The notes: generated from the sequence alone by a model not told the origin. Counted from the stretch's first letter, positions 44,467 through 53,510 are shown. The stretch is 64,000 bases of DNA from JACVRX01 sp046726315 (GCA_046726315.1 JBKPAG010000017.1:62001-126000), one strand, 5' to 3'. Translations and numbers: made by a program.

Positions 44467-44865
44467 TCAGCTCCTTGATGCGGGTCCGGTCTGGCGGGTC
44501 GTGGTCGTTGCCTTCGCGCGGCGGCGACGGAGGTAAGCCCCGATCCACGATCCGACGACGATAACCGTCGCGAGTGCCTGGAGCTGGCCGGTGTACCGCT
44601 GCGGGTAGAGCACGCCTTCGACGAAACGGTCGACGAAGCCGGCGCTCGGCACCGCGTCGCCTGCCTGGGCCCGGGCCCAGTTCTCGGCGTCGGTCAGTGG
44701 GCATTCGAGCATGCCGAGAGCGATGCCTGCACCCCACGCCGCTGCAGCGACGTGCGGCCAGATCAGCCGCGGCCACCGCCAGGCAAGGAACCCGCCGAAC
44801 ACGATGTAGAGAAGCCACGCGAAATGCAGCCCGATGATCAGCTTGGCGAGCAGCTGATAGCCCAT
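44467..44865 (-). CDS. DUF2784 family membrane protein
   Basis: 132 residues with four hydrophobic helices. The start YQLLAKLIIGLHFAWLLYIV, then GGFLAWRWPRLIWPHVAAAAWG and CPLTDAENWARAQAGD are typical of DUF2784, a family of unknown role with conserved His, Trp and Cys. ATG 44865 has ggag at eight bases. It points away from the tRNA-Thr region. Confidence 0.82.
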   Translation of the reverse strand: MGYQLLAKLIIGLHFAWLLYIVFGGFLAWRWPRLIWPHVAAAAWGAGIALGMLECPLTDAENWARAQAGDAVPSAGFVDRFVEGVLYPQRYTGQLQALATVIVVGSWIGAYLRRRRAKATTTTRQTGPASRS

Positions 44866-44896
44866 CGGACCCACTCCCTGCGACCGCCGAACGGAA

Positions 44897-44927
44897 TTAC
44901 CCCGACGCCCGTCCGGTTGTGTACCCT
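44897..44927 (+). promoter_or_regulatory. Candidate promoter of tRNA-Thr
   Basis: TTACCC, 19 bases, TACCCT at 44922-44927, ending 17 bases before the tRNA. The -10 is good, the -35 and spacing are weak. Confidence 0.35.
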
Positions 44928-44944
44928 CGACTGCGGCTCGGCTG

Positions 44945-45017
44945 GCCCCAATAGCTCAGTCGGTAGAGCGTCTCCATGGTAAGGAGAAGGTCTACGGTTC
45001 GATTCCGTATTGGGGCT
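44945..45017 (+). tRNA. tRNA-Thr (GGT)
   Basis: Acceptor gccccaa pairs with ttggggc; anticodon stem tctcc/ggaga encloses ATGGTAA with GGT at 44978-44980; T arm tacgg-ttcgatt-ccgta. CCA is not encoded. Stands before tRNA-Met and rpmG, an order conserved in actinomycetes. Confidence 0.96.
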
Positions 45018-45052
45018 CCGACGGCAACGCACGGGGATGCGGGGCCGCGCCC

Positions 45053-45126
45053 GGCGGGGTAGCTCAGGTGGTCAGAGCACACGGCTCATAATCGTGGTGT
45101 CGCGGGTTCGAGTCCCGCCCCCGCTA
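45053..45126 (+). tRNA. tRNA-Met (CAT)
   Basis: Acceptor ggcgggg pairs with ccccgct (one G-T pair at the end); anticodon loop CTCATAA reads CAT; T arm gcggg-ttcgagt-cccgc. The context before rpmG suggests the elongator tRNA; the anticodon stem lacks the three G-C pairs of an initiator. Confidence 0.94.
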
Positions 45127-45162
45127 CGCAAGCAACGTCCGACCAGAACATGTGAGGCACCT

Positions 45163-45333
45163 GTGGCCGCCAAGAGCGCCGACATCCGCCCCAAGATCAC
45201 CATGGCCTGCACGGTGTGCAAGGAGCGGAATTACATCACCAAGAAGAACCGGCGCAACGACCCTGACCGGCTCGACCTGCAAAAGTTCTGCCCGCGCTGC
45301 CGTCGGCACACGCTGCATCGCGAAACCCGCTGA
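45163..45333 (+). CDS. rpmG: 50S ribosomal protein L33
   Basis: 56 residues of large-subunit protein L33. CTVC and CPRC pairs make it the zinc-binding form, which in actinomycetes can be replaced by a zinc-free paralogue under zinc starvation. RNYITKKNRRNDPDRLDLQKF is split around the conserved core. GTG 45163 gives the family start AAKSADIRP. It starts 36 bases after tRNA-Met. Confidence 0.96.
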   Translation: MAAKSADIRPKITMACTVCKERNYITKKNRRNDPDRLDLQKFCPRCRRHTLHRETR

Positions 45334-45362
45334 CCTGGCGACGACGCCGGTCGCGCGCCGCC

Positions 45363-45812
45363 ATGGCCATTGCCCCTTCGGCAGCCGGCCGCGTCTACCC
45401 ACCTCAGGCTTACGAGGTCAGCCGGGAGAAGATCCGCGAGTTCGCCGACGCGATCGGCGATCCTGACCCTCTCTACGGCGACCCCGCCACGGCGAGGAAG
45501 CGCCGAGACCTGGACGTGATCGCGCCGCCGACGTTCGCGATGCTCCCGGTGCTGCGCGGGTTCGACCAGCTCGTGGCGGATCTCGGGGTCACGTTCGCCC
45601 AGGTCATCCACGTCAACCAGCGCTTCGTCCACACCCGGCCGATCCGTGCGGGTGACCAACTCCTGACGACGACGATCCTCGAGTCGGTGAGATCCGCGGC
45701 GGGAAACGACCTGCTGGGGATCCGCTGCGAGATTTCCGCCGAGTCCGGCGAGCCGGTGTGCACGGCCACCGCGACACTGCTCATCCGCCCGGTAGATGAC
45801 CCCGATGCCTGA
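45363..45812 (+). CDS. FAS1-like dehydratase domain protein (UPF0336, HadA-type)
   Basis: 149 residues with a single hot-dog fold: YEVSREKIREFADAIGDPDP, APPTFAMLP and HVNQRFVHTRPIRAGDQL. In mycobacteria the homologous HadA (or HadC) pairs with HadB as a 3-hydroxyacyl-ACP dehydratase. Here the MaoC-like partner follows with a 17-base overlap, so the two probably form a heterodimer. The catalytic Asp/His pair is not in this subunit. Confidence 0.87.
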   Translation: MAIAPSAAGRVYPPQAYEVSREKIREFADAIGDPDPLYGDPATARKRRDLDVIAPPTFAMLPVLRGFDQLVADLGVTFAQVIHVNQRFVHTRPIRAGDQLLTTTILESVRSAAGNDLLGIRCEISAESGEPVCTATATLLIRPVDDPDA

Positions 45813-46215
45813 CGTCGGCGAGCAGCTTCCCGCCCGGCGGTATCAGCTCACCAGAGCCGATCTGGTGCGCTACGCGGGAGCGTCGGGCGACACCAACCCG
45901 ATCCACTGGAGCGACCGGGTCGCTAGTGCCGCCGGCCTGCCCGGCGTGATCGCACACGGCATGTTGACGATGGCGCTTGCCGGACGACTCCTCACCGAAT
46001 GGACCGGGGACACTGGCGCAATCATCGAGTACGGCGTCCGGTTCGCCCGGCCGGTGGTCGTGCCCGACGATGACACCGGGGTCACGCTGACCGTGTCCGG
46101 CGTCGTCACGGAGATACGAGACGACGGGCGGCTCGGCGTCGAACTGACCGCCATGGTCGGGGACGAGAAGGTGCTTACTCAGGCCCGCGCGATTGTGCGC
46201 GCCCCGAACGGATGA
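45796..46215 (+). CDS. MaoC-like dehydratase (HadB-type)
   Basis: 139 residues, hot-dog fold. The hydratase motif is complete: YAGASGDTNPIHWSD with catalytic Asp and His, then GVIAHGMLTMALAGRLL. It supplies the active site for the heterodimer with the preceding protein; 3-hydroxyacyl thioesters are the expected substrates. ATG 45805 is an equally good start. The stop overlaps the ATG of the transporter gene. Confidence 0.9.
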   Translation: MTPMPDVGEQLPARRYQLTRADLVRYAGASGDTNPIHWSDRVASAAGLPGVIAHGMLTMALAGRLLTEWTGDTGAIIEYGVRFARPVVVPDDDTGVTLTVSGVVTEIRDDGRLGVELTAMVGDEKVLTQARAIVRAPNG

Positions 46216-47444
46216 CCGCAGCCAGCAGCAGCGACCAGACCACATCCGAGCGGGCCGCCCTGCTGCAGTCGCGCAACGCTACGGCAGCGACGTTCGCCCT
46301 CAACGGTCTCGTCTTGGGGTCGCTGATCAGCCGGATTCCGGCGATCCGAGACGTCCTTGAGCTCACCGCGAGCCAGCTCGGCGTCCTTCTCCTGGCGATG
46401 TCCGCTGGCTCCGTGCTCGCCCTTCCGTCAGCAGGAACAATAGTGGCGCGGTTCGGGCCCTCGCGAACGGTTCGGTCCGGGGCAATCCTCGCCTGCGCCG
46501 GCATCGTTGGCGCCGGATTCGGCGCCGGCACGCTCGCAAGCGTTCCAATGACCGCCCTCGGCCTGTTCGCGCTCGGCGCCGGGTCAGGCGTTTGGGACGT
46601 TGCGATGAACGTCGAGGGGGCGGACGTCGAACGGCGGCTGGGCTGGACGATCATGCCCCGGTTCCATGCGGCCTGGAGCCTGGGCTCGGTGGGAGGTGCG
46701 GCCGCCGGCGCATTCGCGGCCGGGCACGCCGTGCCGCTCGCGGTGCAACTGTCGGCCACTGCGGTAATTGTGCTCGTGGGCGGGTTAGCGGCGGTGACGT
46801 ACTTCACACCCGTCGCGCCGTCGGCCCAGCGACACGACCGCGCGAACCGAAGGCGTGCGCTGGCGGCGTGGCGGGAGCCGCGGACGCTGCTGATCGGAGT
46901 GATGGTGTTGTCCGCCGCACTCGTCGAGGGGGCAGCCAACGACTGGCTTGCTCTCGCGCTCGTCGACGGATACGGCACCAGCCACACTGTCGCCGCCATC
47001 GGGTTCGGCGTCTTCGTCACTGCGATGACGGTCGGACGCCTCACCGGTACCTGGCTGCTCGATCGGTACGGCCGCGTGGTCGTCCTGCGGACGTGTATCG
47101 GCGTTGCCATCGCCGGGGTAGCTGTCTTCGTGCTGGGGTTCTCCCTGCCGCTTGCCCTGGTGGGCGCAGCCTGTTGGGGACTCGGTGCGTCGCTTGGATT
47201 CCCTGTCGGGATGAGCGCGGCCGCAGACGACGAGCGTTTCGCCGCGCCGCGGGTCAGCGTTGTCGCGTCGATCGGCTACCTGGCTTTTCTCGCCGGCCCT
47301 CCGCTGATCGGGCTGGTCGCCGACTGGCTCGGCATCCTGCAAGCCCTTGCGGTCCTCATCGTGACGATGGTTCTGAGCCTGGCCGTCACCGGAGCCGCGC
47401 GGCCGTTACGCCCCACCTCCGCGCAGCCGACTAACCTGACCTGA
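46212..47444 (+). CDS. MFS transporter
   Basis: 410 residues, 12 hydrophobic segments. GLVLGSLISRIPAIRDVL after helix 1 and GTWLLDRYGRVVVLR between helices 6-8 are typical of a major facilitator subgroup related to fucose-type and drug transporters (YbjJ-like). Substrate cannot be named. It overlaps the dehydratase gene by four bases and is followed by murB after one base, so all four genes are likely co-transcribed. Confidence 0.85.
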   Translation: MTAASSSDQTTSERAALLQSRNATAATFALNGLVLGSLISRIPAIRDVLELTASQLGVLLLAMSAGSVLALPSAGTIVARFGPSRTVRSGAILACAGIVGAGFGAGTLASVPMTALGLFALGAGSGVWDVAMNVEGADVERRLGWTIMPRFHAAWSLGSVGGAAAGAFAAGHAVPLAVQLSATAVIVLVGGLAAVTYFTPVAPSAQRHDRANRRRALAAWREPRTLLIGVMVLSAALVEGAANDWLALALVDGYGTSHTVAAIGFGVFVTAMTVGRLTGTWLLDRYGRVVVLRTCIGVAIAGVAVFVLGFSLPLALVGAACWGLGASLGFPVGMSAAADDERFAAPRVSVVASIGYLAFLAGPPLIGLVADWLGILQALAVLIVTMVLSLAVTGAARPLRPTSAQPTNLT

Positions 47445-47445
47445 C

Positions 47446-48513
47446 GTGACCCTTCTCCGGCAGCGGGTACGTCTCGCCGACCTGACGACGCTCCGGCTCG
47501 GCGGCCCGGCTGCTCGGTTCGTCAACGCCACGACGACCGACGAACTCGTCGACACCATCCGTGCCTGCGACGAACGCGGCGACCCGGTGCTCGTACTGTG
47601 CGGCGGGTCGAACCTCGTCGTCTCGGACGAGGGCTTCGATGGGACGGTCGTCCGGGTGGGTATCCGTGGTATCGAGCTCGACGCTTCCGGCTGTGGCCCG
47701 GACGATCTCGCCGCGTGCGGCGGTGTCGTACTGACCGTTGCCGCTGGGGAGACGTGGGATGATCTGGTCGAGCTGGCCGGGTCGGAGGGCTGGACGGGCA
47801 TCGAGGCGCTGTCTGGCATTCCGGGAGCCGTCGGTGCGACGCCGATACAGAATGTCGGCGCCTACGGGCAGGAAGTCGCTGAGACAGTCTGGGCCGTTCG
47901 GACTTACGACCGCCTGACGGGAACCGTGCGTACGTTCGCGAACGCCGACTGCGGCTTCGGATACCGCACCAGCCGGTTTCGGGGCGACGACCGGTTCGTG
48001 GTGCTCACGGTGAGTTACCAGCTTCGTCAAGGCGACGTGGCCGGCCCCGTGCGATACGCAGAACTCGCCGGTGCACTCGGGATCGGTGTGGGAGAGCGGG
48101 CTCCCGCCCGCGACGTGCGCGAGGCTGTCCTCCATGTTCGCCGTAGCAAGGGCATGGTGCTCGACGAGTCCGATCACGACACGTGGAGCGCCGGCTCGTT
48201 TTTCACCAACCCGGTCGTCGCCGCCGCCCGGGCGGCCGAGCTGCCTCGTCAGGCGCCGCGCTGGCCGCTGTCTCACGGTTTCGTCAAGATCAGCGCCGCG
48301 TGGCTGATCGAGCAGGCGGGGTTCTCGCGTGGATATCCCGGACCCGGCGGCCGAGTCGCGCTCTCCGGCAAGCACGCCCTTGCGCTCACCAACCGCGGCT
48401 CTGCTACGACGGCCGACCTGCTGGCGTTGGCTCGTGACGTGCGCGACGGGGTGCGCGCGGCGTTCGGCGTGGAGCTGGTTCCCGAGCCGATCCTCGTCGG
48501 CTGCTCCTTGTGA
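47446..48513 (+). CDS. murB: UDP-N-acetylmuramate dehydrogenase
   Basis: FAD enzyme that reduces UDP-GlcNAc-enolpyruvate to UDP-MurNAc in peptidoglycan synthesis, 355 residues. FAD-binding LCGGSNLVVSDEGFDG and SGIPGAVGATPIQNVGAYGQE are intact; SFFTNPVV carries the catalytic serine and AAWLIEQAGF follows. GTG 47446 leaves the normal short N-terminus. It converges on add, with the palindromic element 48547-48578 between them. Confidence 0.94.
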   Translation: MTLLRQRVRLADLTTLRLGGPAARFVNATTTDELVDTIRACDERGDPVLVLCGGSNLVVSDEGFDGTVVRVGIRGIELDASGCGPDDLAACGGVVLTVAAGETWDDLVELAGSEGWTGIEALSGIPGAVGATPIQNVGAYGQEVAETVWAVRTYDRLTGTVRTFANADCGFGYRTSRFRGDDRFVVLTVSYQLRQGDVAGPVRYAELAGALGIGVGERAPARDVREAVLHVRRSKGMVLDESDHDTWSAGSFFTNPVVAAARAAELPRQAPRWPLSHGFVKISAAWLIEQAGFSRGYPGPGGRVALSGKHALALTNRGSATTADLLALARDVRDGVRAAFGVELVPEPILVGCSL

Positions 48514-48546
48514 CACCCCAGATTTGACCACGTTCACCCCTGCCTA

Positions 48547-48578
48547 TACATCACCAGGTCTGCATGCCTGGTGATGTA
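48547..48578. repeat. 32-bp palindromic element, copy 2
   Basis: Arms tacatcaccagg and cctggtgatgta (12 bp) around an eight-base centre. Same ends and same length as 5001-5032, different centre. It overlaps the last codons and the stop of add and lies between convergent genes, so a terminator role is possible. Confidence 0.8.
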
Positions 48579-49630
48579 CCCACTCGCCTGGTGGTGGCCC
48601 CCGGCGCGTCCGCGAGCCAGGCGTCGATCCCTGCGAGTAAGCGGATCCGTTCCTCGGACGGCGCGGCGGAACCCTGCACCGACCAGCGGGCAAGATCGGC
48701 GAGCTCGTCGTCCGTGCAGCCGTGCACCGACCGGGCGATCTCGTACTGGTCGAGCAACCGAGAACCGAACAGCAGCGGGTCGTCGGCGCCCAGGGCAACC
48801 CGCGCGCCGGCGTCGACCAGCGGTCGCAAGGGCACGGCGGACAGCTCGGGATAGATGCCCAGCGCAATGTTCGACGCTGGGCACACCTCCAGCGTTACGC
48901 CGGTGTCGATGATCCGCCGAAGCAGGTCGTGATCTTCGCCAGCGCGGATGCCGTGGCCGAGCCGCGTCGCTCCCAGGTGGTCAAGACACGCCCGGACACT
49001 GTCCGGGCCGCGTAGCTCGCCGCCATGCGGCACGGACAACAGCCCGGCCCCAGCGGCGATCCGAAACGCCGGCGCAAAGGCATGCACATCGCCGCGGCGT
49101 TCGTCGTTGGATAGCCCGAAGCCGACAACGCCGCGGCCCGCGTATTGCGCGGCGAGACGCGCGAGCGTCCGCGCATCGAGCGGGTGCCGGGTTCGATTGC
49201 CGGCGACGACGACCGCCATGCCAACGTCGGTCGCCTCCGACGCCGACCGCGCCGCATCCAATACCAGGTCGATGAACGCCGTGAGACCGCCGAAGCGCGG
49301 GCCGTATCCGGACGGGTCGACCTGGATCTCGAGCCAGCCGGATCCCTCGGCCGCCTCGTCCTGAGCCGCCTCGAGCAGTAGGCGGCGCACGTCTGCCTCC
49401 GACCGCAGCACTGATCGGGCGATGTCATAGAGGCGTTGGAACCGGAACCAGCCCTTCTCGTCGGTGGCCGACAGCCGGGGCGGCCAGTCCTCCACCAGGG
49501 CGTCGGGCAGCCGAATCCCGTGTTGCGCAGCGAGCTCGATCAGGGTCGCGTGCCGCATCGACCCGGTGAAATGCAGGTGCAAGTGCGCCTTTGGCAGCAG
49601 CCGAAGATCCCGCGCCGACCCAGCCGTCAT
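48551..49630 (-). CDS. add: Adenosine deaminase
   Basis: 359 residues of the zinc amidohydrolase that deaminates adenosine to inosine. Metal-binding KAHLHLHFTGS is at the N-terminus, then VPHGGELRG with the catalytic Glu, LGHGIRAGED and GADDPLLFGS with the last Asp ligand. ATG 49630 overlaps the stop of the aminotransferase (TGATG). The final residues are encoded by the palindromic element, so the element has supplied or altered the C-terminus. Confidence 0.92.
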   Translation of the reverse strand: MTAGSARDLRLLPKAHLHLHFTGSMRHATLIELAAQHGIRLPDALVEDWPPRLSATDEKGWFRFQRLYDIARSVLRSEADVRRLLLEAAQDEAAEGSGWLEIQVDPSGYGPRFGGLTAFIDLVLDAARSASEATDVGMAVVVAGNRTRHPLDARTLARLAAQYAGRGVVGFGLSNDERRGDVHAFAPAFRIAAGAGLLSVPHGGELRGPDSVRACLDHLGATRLGHGIRAGEDHDLLRRIIDTGVTLEVCPASNIALGIYPELSAVPLRPLVDAGARVALGADDPLLFGSRLLDQYEIARSVHGCTDDELADLARWSVQGSAAPSEERIRLLAGIDAWLADAPGATTRRVGTSPGMQTW

Positions 49631-50862
49631 CAACCCAAGAGCCGTTGGATCCGGCTTACGCCCTCCACGAGGTCGTCGTCGCCGAGGGCATACGACAGCC
49701 GTAGGTAGCCACTGGGCCCAAATGCCTCACCAGGCACCACCGCGACCTCGACTTCGTCCAGGATCAGCGCGGCGAGCTCCGCACTCGTCGTCGGAGTCCG
49801 GCCGGCGATCTCGCGACCGAGAACCCCGTGCACAGACGGGTAGACATAGAACGCGCCCAGCGGCTCCGGACACACCACGCCGTCGATCGCCCCGAGCATC
49901 GACACCATCGTCCGCCGTCGCCTGTCGAAGGCGTCCCGCATGATGGCGACCGCCGCCAGGTCTCCTGTCACTGCCGCGAGTGCCGCCCGTTGGGACACGT
50001 TCGCGACATTGGACGTCGCGTGCGACTGAAGGTCAGCGGCAGCCTTGACGACATCCGGCGGACCGACCATCCAGCCGACCCGCCAGCCCGTCATCGCATA
50101 AGTCTTGGCGACCCCGTTGACGACCACGCACGTCTCGGCTAGTCCGGGCACCTCCACCGGCATGGAAGGGGCTTCGGCGTCGCCATAGGTGAGGTGCTCG
50201 TAGATTTCGTCGGTGAGGACCCACAGCCCCTGGTCGAGTGCCCACCGGCCGATCTCGGCGACCTCGACGCGGCTGTACACGGCGCCGGTCGGGTTCGACG
50301 GTGAGCAGAACAGCACCGCCTTCGTTCGGTCCGTGCGTGCCGCCTCGAGCTGGTCGGGGCTTACCCGGTAACCGGCCGACTCATCAGCCAGCACCTCTAC
50401 CGGAATGCCGCCGGCCAGCCGGATCGCCTCGGGATAGGTCGTCCAGTACGGAGTCGGTAGGAGAACCTCGTCCCCGGGATCGAGCATCGTCGCGAATGCT
50501 TCGTAGACCGCCTGCTTGCCGCCGTTGGTCACGAGCACGTTCGCGGCGCCAACCTGGTATCCGGAATCCCGTGCGGTCTTGGCTGCGATCGCCTCCCTGA
50601 GTTCAGGTAGGCCGCCGGCGGGGGTGTACCGGTGGTTGCGCGGGTCACGACAAGCGTCGATCGCGGCTTCGACGATGTAGTCGGGGGTCGGGAAGTCCGG
50701 TTCCCCTGCCGCAAAGCCGATGACCGGCCGCCCGGCCGCCTTGAGCGCCTTCGCCTTGGCGTCGACAGCCAGGGTCGCCGACTCCGTTATCGAGGCGATG
50801 CGGGTGGAGATACGGGGGCGGCCGGCGTTGGACCTGACACCCGCGGACGAAGAAGTCGTCAT
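49630..50862 (-). CDS. Class I pyridoxal-phosphate aminotransferase (aspartate type)
   Basis: 410 residues. AGEPDFPTPDYIVEAA, NGGKQAVYEAF, CSPSNPTGAVYS with the Asn, TDEIYEHLTYG with Asp and Tyr, and the cofactor lysine in VAKTYAMTGWRVGW are all present. By its place next to secE it corresponds to the actinomycete aspC gene; aspartate is the likely donor, but related enzymes accept other amino acids. It runs opposite to tRNA-Trp. Confidence 0.9.
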   Translation of the reverse strand: MTTSSSAGVRSNAGRPRISTRIASITESATLAVDAKAKALKAAGRPVIGFAAGEPDFPTPDYIVEAAIDACRDPRNHRYTPAGGLPELREAIAAKTARDSGYQVGAANVLVTNGGKQAVYEAFATMLDPGDEVLLPTPYWTTYPEAIRLAGGIPVEVLADESAGYRVSPDQLEAARTDRTKAVLFCSPSNPTGAVYSRVEVAEIGRWALDQGLWVLTDEIYEHLTYGDAEAPSMPVEVPGLAETCVVVNGVAKTYAMTGWRVGWMVGPPDVVKAAADLQSHATSNVANVSQRAALAAVTGDLAAVAIMRDAFDRRRRTMVSMLGAIDGVVCPEPLGAFYVYPSVHGVLGREIAGRTPTTSAELAALILDEVEVAVVPGEAFGPSGYLRLSYALGDDDLVEGVSRIQRLLG

Positions 50863-50905
50863 GTGCCCATCCTGGCATCACAGCGAACGTCTGCGACGCC
50901 GCGGT

Positions 50906-50935
50906 TCGACCCCCGGCGCGCGCTACCCGTACACT
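50906..50935 (+). promoter_or_regulatory. Candidate promoter of tRNA-Trp and secE-nusG
   Basis: TCGACC, 18 bases, TACACT at 50930-50935, about 75 bases before the tRNA. The layout equals that of the candidate rpoB promoter (TCGACA-N18-TAGACT). Confidence 0.45.
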
Positions 50936-51010
50936 CGACTGTCTGGTGGTCCAACCACCCCTGCCGAAGCGTGCCCGCGAGCGCGACCGGTCGGGTTCGG
51001 TGACCACCGG

Positions 51011-51083
51011 AGGGCAGTAGCTCAACTGGAAGAGCACCGGTCTCCAAAACCGGCGGTTGGGGGTTCAAGTCCCTCCTGCCCTG
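51011..51083 (+). tRNA. tRNA-Trp (CCA)
   Basis: Acceptor agggcag pairs with ctgccct; anticodon loop CTCCAAA reads CCA; stems ccggt/accgg. The 3' CCA is not encoded. It directly precedes secE as in most actinomycetes. Confidence 0.96.
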
Positions 51084-51142
51084 CCCCTGCCCCGTGATCC
51101 ACTGACCGCCGCCCCACGGAGCGGCCGACAACGAGGTATGAC

Positions 51143-51403
51143 GTGACCGAGACGCGTGGCCAGACCGCCACCCCTGAGCGCGGGCGGCCGCAGCAACGTG
51201 GAGGCCTGGCCCGGCTGCGCCCATCGCGCATCGCACTGTTCCTCCGCCAGGTCGTCGCCGAGCTGCGAAAAGTGGTCTACCCGACCCGGCAACAGCTGGT
51301 GACCTACACCATCGTCGTACTGGTGTTCGTCTCGATCATGATCACCATCGTGTCCGTCCTGGACCTGGCCTTCGGCTGGGCCGTGTTTCGCATCTTCGGC
51401 TGA
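51143..51403 (+). CDS. secE: Preprotein translocase subunit SecE
   Basis: 86 residues. A basic N-terminal third is followed by LRQVVAELRKVVYPTRQQLV, the amphipathic SecE signature, and one transmembrane helix (about 55-78). It is part of the SecYEG channel. GTG 51143 follows acgaggtatgac. nusG starts 42 bases later. Confidence 0.95.
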   Translation: MTETRGQTATPERGRPQQRGGLARLRPSRIALFLRQVVAELRKVVYPTRQQLVTYTIVVLVFVSIMITIVSVLDLAFGWAVFRIFG

Positions 51404-51445
51404 GGCCGTGTCATCGTCGTCGTCCATGGAGGAAGAAGAACCATC

Positions 51446-52219
51446 GTGACCGAGCAGCAATCGCCCGAGACTTCCCCGCAGGCGGTCCTCCCTCCGCAGG
51501 AGACCGACGGCCCCGCGGATCAGGTGCTCGACGCCGCCCAAGAGGCGTCGGACGCTCCGGGGACGGTGCTGACCGACGAGGCCGCGGACCAGTCTGCGGG
51601 CGAGATTGTCACGGCGGAGCCCGAGGACGAGGACCCGCTCGCGGAATTCCGCCGCGCGCTGCGGTCCAAGCCAGGCGGCTGGTTCGTCGTGCAGACATAC
51701 TCCGGCATGGAGAACAGGGTCCGCGCCAACCTGGAGAGCCGCATCGGCAGCCTCAACATGGAGGACTACATCTTCGAAGTGGTCGTCCCTACCGAGGAGG
51801 TCGCCGAGATCAAAAACGGCCAACGCCGGCTGGTCAAGCGCAACCGCTTTCCCGGCTACGTGCTCGTCCGGATGGACATGACCGACGAGTCGTGGGCGAC
51901 CGTGCGTCACACGCCGGCCGTGACCGGGTTTGTCGGCCACGCCCACCAGCCCCTGCCACTGACCCTCGGCGAGGTGGAACGGTGGCTCGCACCCGACGTG
52001 GGGGAGCGGACGAAGGCGGCCGACCAGCGCCAGCAACAGGTGGAGGTCATCGACTTCCAGGTCGGCGACTCGGTCATGGTCGTGGATGGCCCCTTCGCAA
52101 CGCTGCACGCGACCATCAACGAGATCAATGCCGACTCGCAGAAGATCAAGGGTCTGGTCGAAATCTTCGGCCGGGAGACCCCGGTCGAGCTCTCGTTCGG
52201 CCAAATCCAGAAGCTCTAG
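51446..52219 (+). CDS. nusG: Transcription termination/antitermination protein NusG
   Basis: 257 residues. The first 75 or so are an acidic extension typical of actinomycetes; the NGN domain follows with WFVVQTYSGMENRVRANLE and RFPGYVLVRMDM, and the KOW domain near residue 210 with VGDSVMVVDGPFATLHATI. It binds RNA polymerase and links it to Rho or ribosomes. A good GGAGGAAGAA ribosome site precedes GTG 51446. Confidence 0.96.
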   Translation: MTEQQSPETSPQAVLPPQETDGPADQVLDAAQEASDAPGTVLTDEAADQSAGEIVTAEPEDEDPLAEFRRALRSKPGGWFVVQTYSGMENRVRANLESRIGSLNMEDYIFEVVVPTEEVAEIKNGQRRLVKRNRFPGYVLVRMDMTDESWATVRHTPAVTGFVGHAHQPLPLTLGEVERWLAPDVGERTKAADQRQQQVEVIDFQVGDSVMVVDGPFATLHATINEINADSQKIKGLVEIFGRETPVELSFGQIQKL

Positions 52220-52248
52220 GTCGAGCCGAAGACAAGGACCCCGAAGCA

Positions 52249-52683
52249 ATGCCTCCCAAGAAGAAGAAGATCGCAGGTGTGGTCAAGCTGCAGATCCAGG
52301 CCGGTCAAGCCACGCCCGCACCGCCGGTAGGACCTGCGCTCGGCCAGCATGGTGTCAACATCATGGAATTCTGTCGGGCCTACAACGCCGCGACCGAATC
52401 CCAGCGCGGCAACGTGGTCCCGGTCGAGATCACGGTCTACGAGGATCGCTCCTTCACCTTCGTGACCAAGACCCCGCCGGCGGCCAAGCTCATCCTGAAG
52501 GCCGCGGGTATCGACAAGGGCTCCGGCGAGTCGCACAAGGTCAAGGTGGCTACCATCACCCGCGAACAGGTCCGGAACATCGCGGAGCAGAAGATGCCGG
52601 ATCTCAACGCCAACGATCTCGACGCCGCCGAGAAGATCATCGCTGGCACCGCTCGCCAGATGGGTGTCACGATCGAGAACTGA
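52249..52683 (+). CDS. rplK: 50S ribosomal protein L11
   Basis: 144 residues. KLQIQAGQATPAPPVGPALG with GVNIMEFCRAYNA is the N-terminal signature, and the C-terminal rRNA-binding domain ends MGVTIEN. It forms the GTPase-associated centre with L10 and L12 and is the thiostrepton-site protein. ATG 52249 is the only sensible start. Confidence 0.97.
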   Translation: MPPKKKKIAGVVKLQIQAGQATPAPPVGPALGQHGVNIMEFCRAYNAATESQRGNVVPVEITVYEDRSFTFVTKTPPAAKLILKAAGIDKGSGESHKVKVATITREQVRNIAEQKMPDLNANDLDAAEKIIAGTARQMGVTIEN

Positions 52684-52759
52684 TCTGTCGCACCACAGTG
52701 GGAGGGCCGTGCGCTCGGCCCGTGACCACGACTCCGCTTCGACTCACCAGGAGCAGCAC

Positions 52760-53476
52760 ATGAAGCGCAGCAAGGCCTATCGGGCTGCCGCGGCGGTGAT
52801 CGACCGAGAACGGCTCTACTCGCCGCTCGAAGCCGTCCGTCTTGCCAAGCAGACCAGCAGCACGAAGTACGACGCAACGATCGACGTCGCCCTGCGCCTC
52901 GGCGTCGACCCTCGCAAGGCCGACCAGATGGTTCGCGGCACCGTCAATCTTCCGAACGGCACCGGGAAGACCGCCCGGGTCCTGGTTTTCGCCGCCGGCC
53001 CAAAAGCTGACGAGGCGCGCTCGGCCGGCGCTGACGTCATCGGGGCCGACGAGTTGATCGAGGAGGTCCAAGGCGGGCGGCTCGACTTCGACGCCGTCGT
53101 CGCAACCCCGGACCTCATGGGCAAGGTCGGTCGGCTGGGCCGGATCCTTGGCCCGCGCGGGCTGATGCCCAACCCGAAGACCGGGACGGTGACGATGGAC
53201 GTTGCCAAGGCAGTCTCCGACATCAAAGGCGGCAAGATCGAGTTCCGGGTCGACCGGCACGCGAACCTGCACTTCGTGATCGGCAAGGTGTCGTTCTCCG
53301 ACCAGGCGCTGACCGAGAACTACGCGGCGGCTATGGACGAAGTGATTCGCCTCAAGCCATCGGCGGCCAAGGGTCGCTACGTGAAGAAGGCGACCCTATC
53401 CACCAGCATGGGCCCCGGGATTCCGCTCGACCCGGCCAAGACCAAGGTCAGCGGCGAGGAGCTGGCCAGCGCCTGA
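52760..53476 (+). CDS. rplA: 50S ribosomal protein L1
   Basis: 238 residues. Motifs DVALRLGVDPRKADQMVRG, DLMGKVGRLGRILGPRGLMP and GKIEFRVDRHANLHFVIGK are complete. ATG 52760 has an AGGAG site. L1 forms the mobile stalk at the E site and in many bacteria represses its own operon. A hairpin follows the stop. Confidence 0.97.
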   Translation: MKRSKAYRAAAAVIDRERLYSPLEAVRLAKQTSSTKYDATIDVALRLGVDPRKADQMVRGTVNLPNGTGKTARVLVFAAGPKADEARSAGADVIGADELIEEVQGGRLDFDAVVATPDLMGKVGRLGRILGPRGLMPNPKTGTVTMDVAKAVSDIKGGKIEFRVDRHANLHFVIGKVSFSDQALTENYAAAMDEVIRLKPSAAKGRYVKKATLSTSMGPGIPLDPAKTKVSGEELASA

Positions 53477-53481
53477 TCCCT

Positions 53482-53510
53482 TCAAGATCGACTTGTTCGC
53501 GCGATCTTGA
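53482..53510 (+). terminator. Hairpin after rplA
   Basis: Nine-bp perfect stem tcaagatcg / cgatcttga with an 11-base loop, starting six bases after the stop. No T run follows, so it may be a terminator, processing site or stabiliser between the rplKA and rplJL units. Confidence 0.55.
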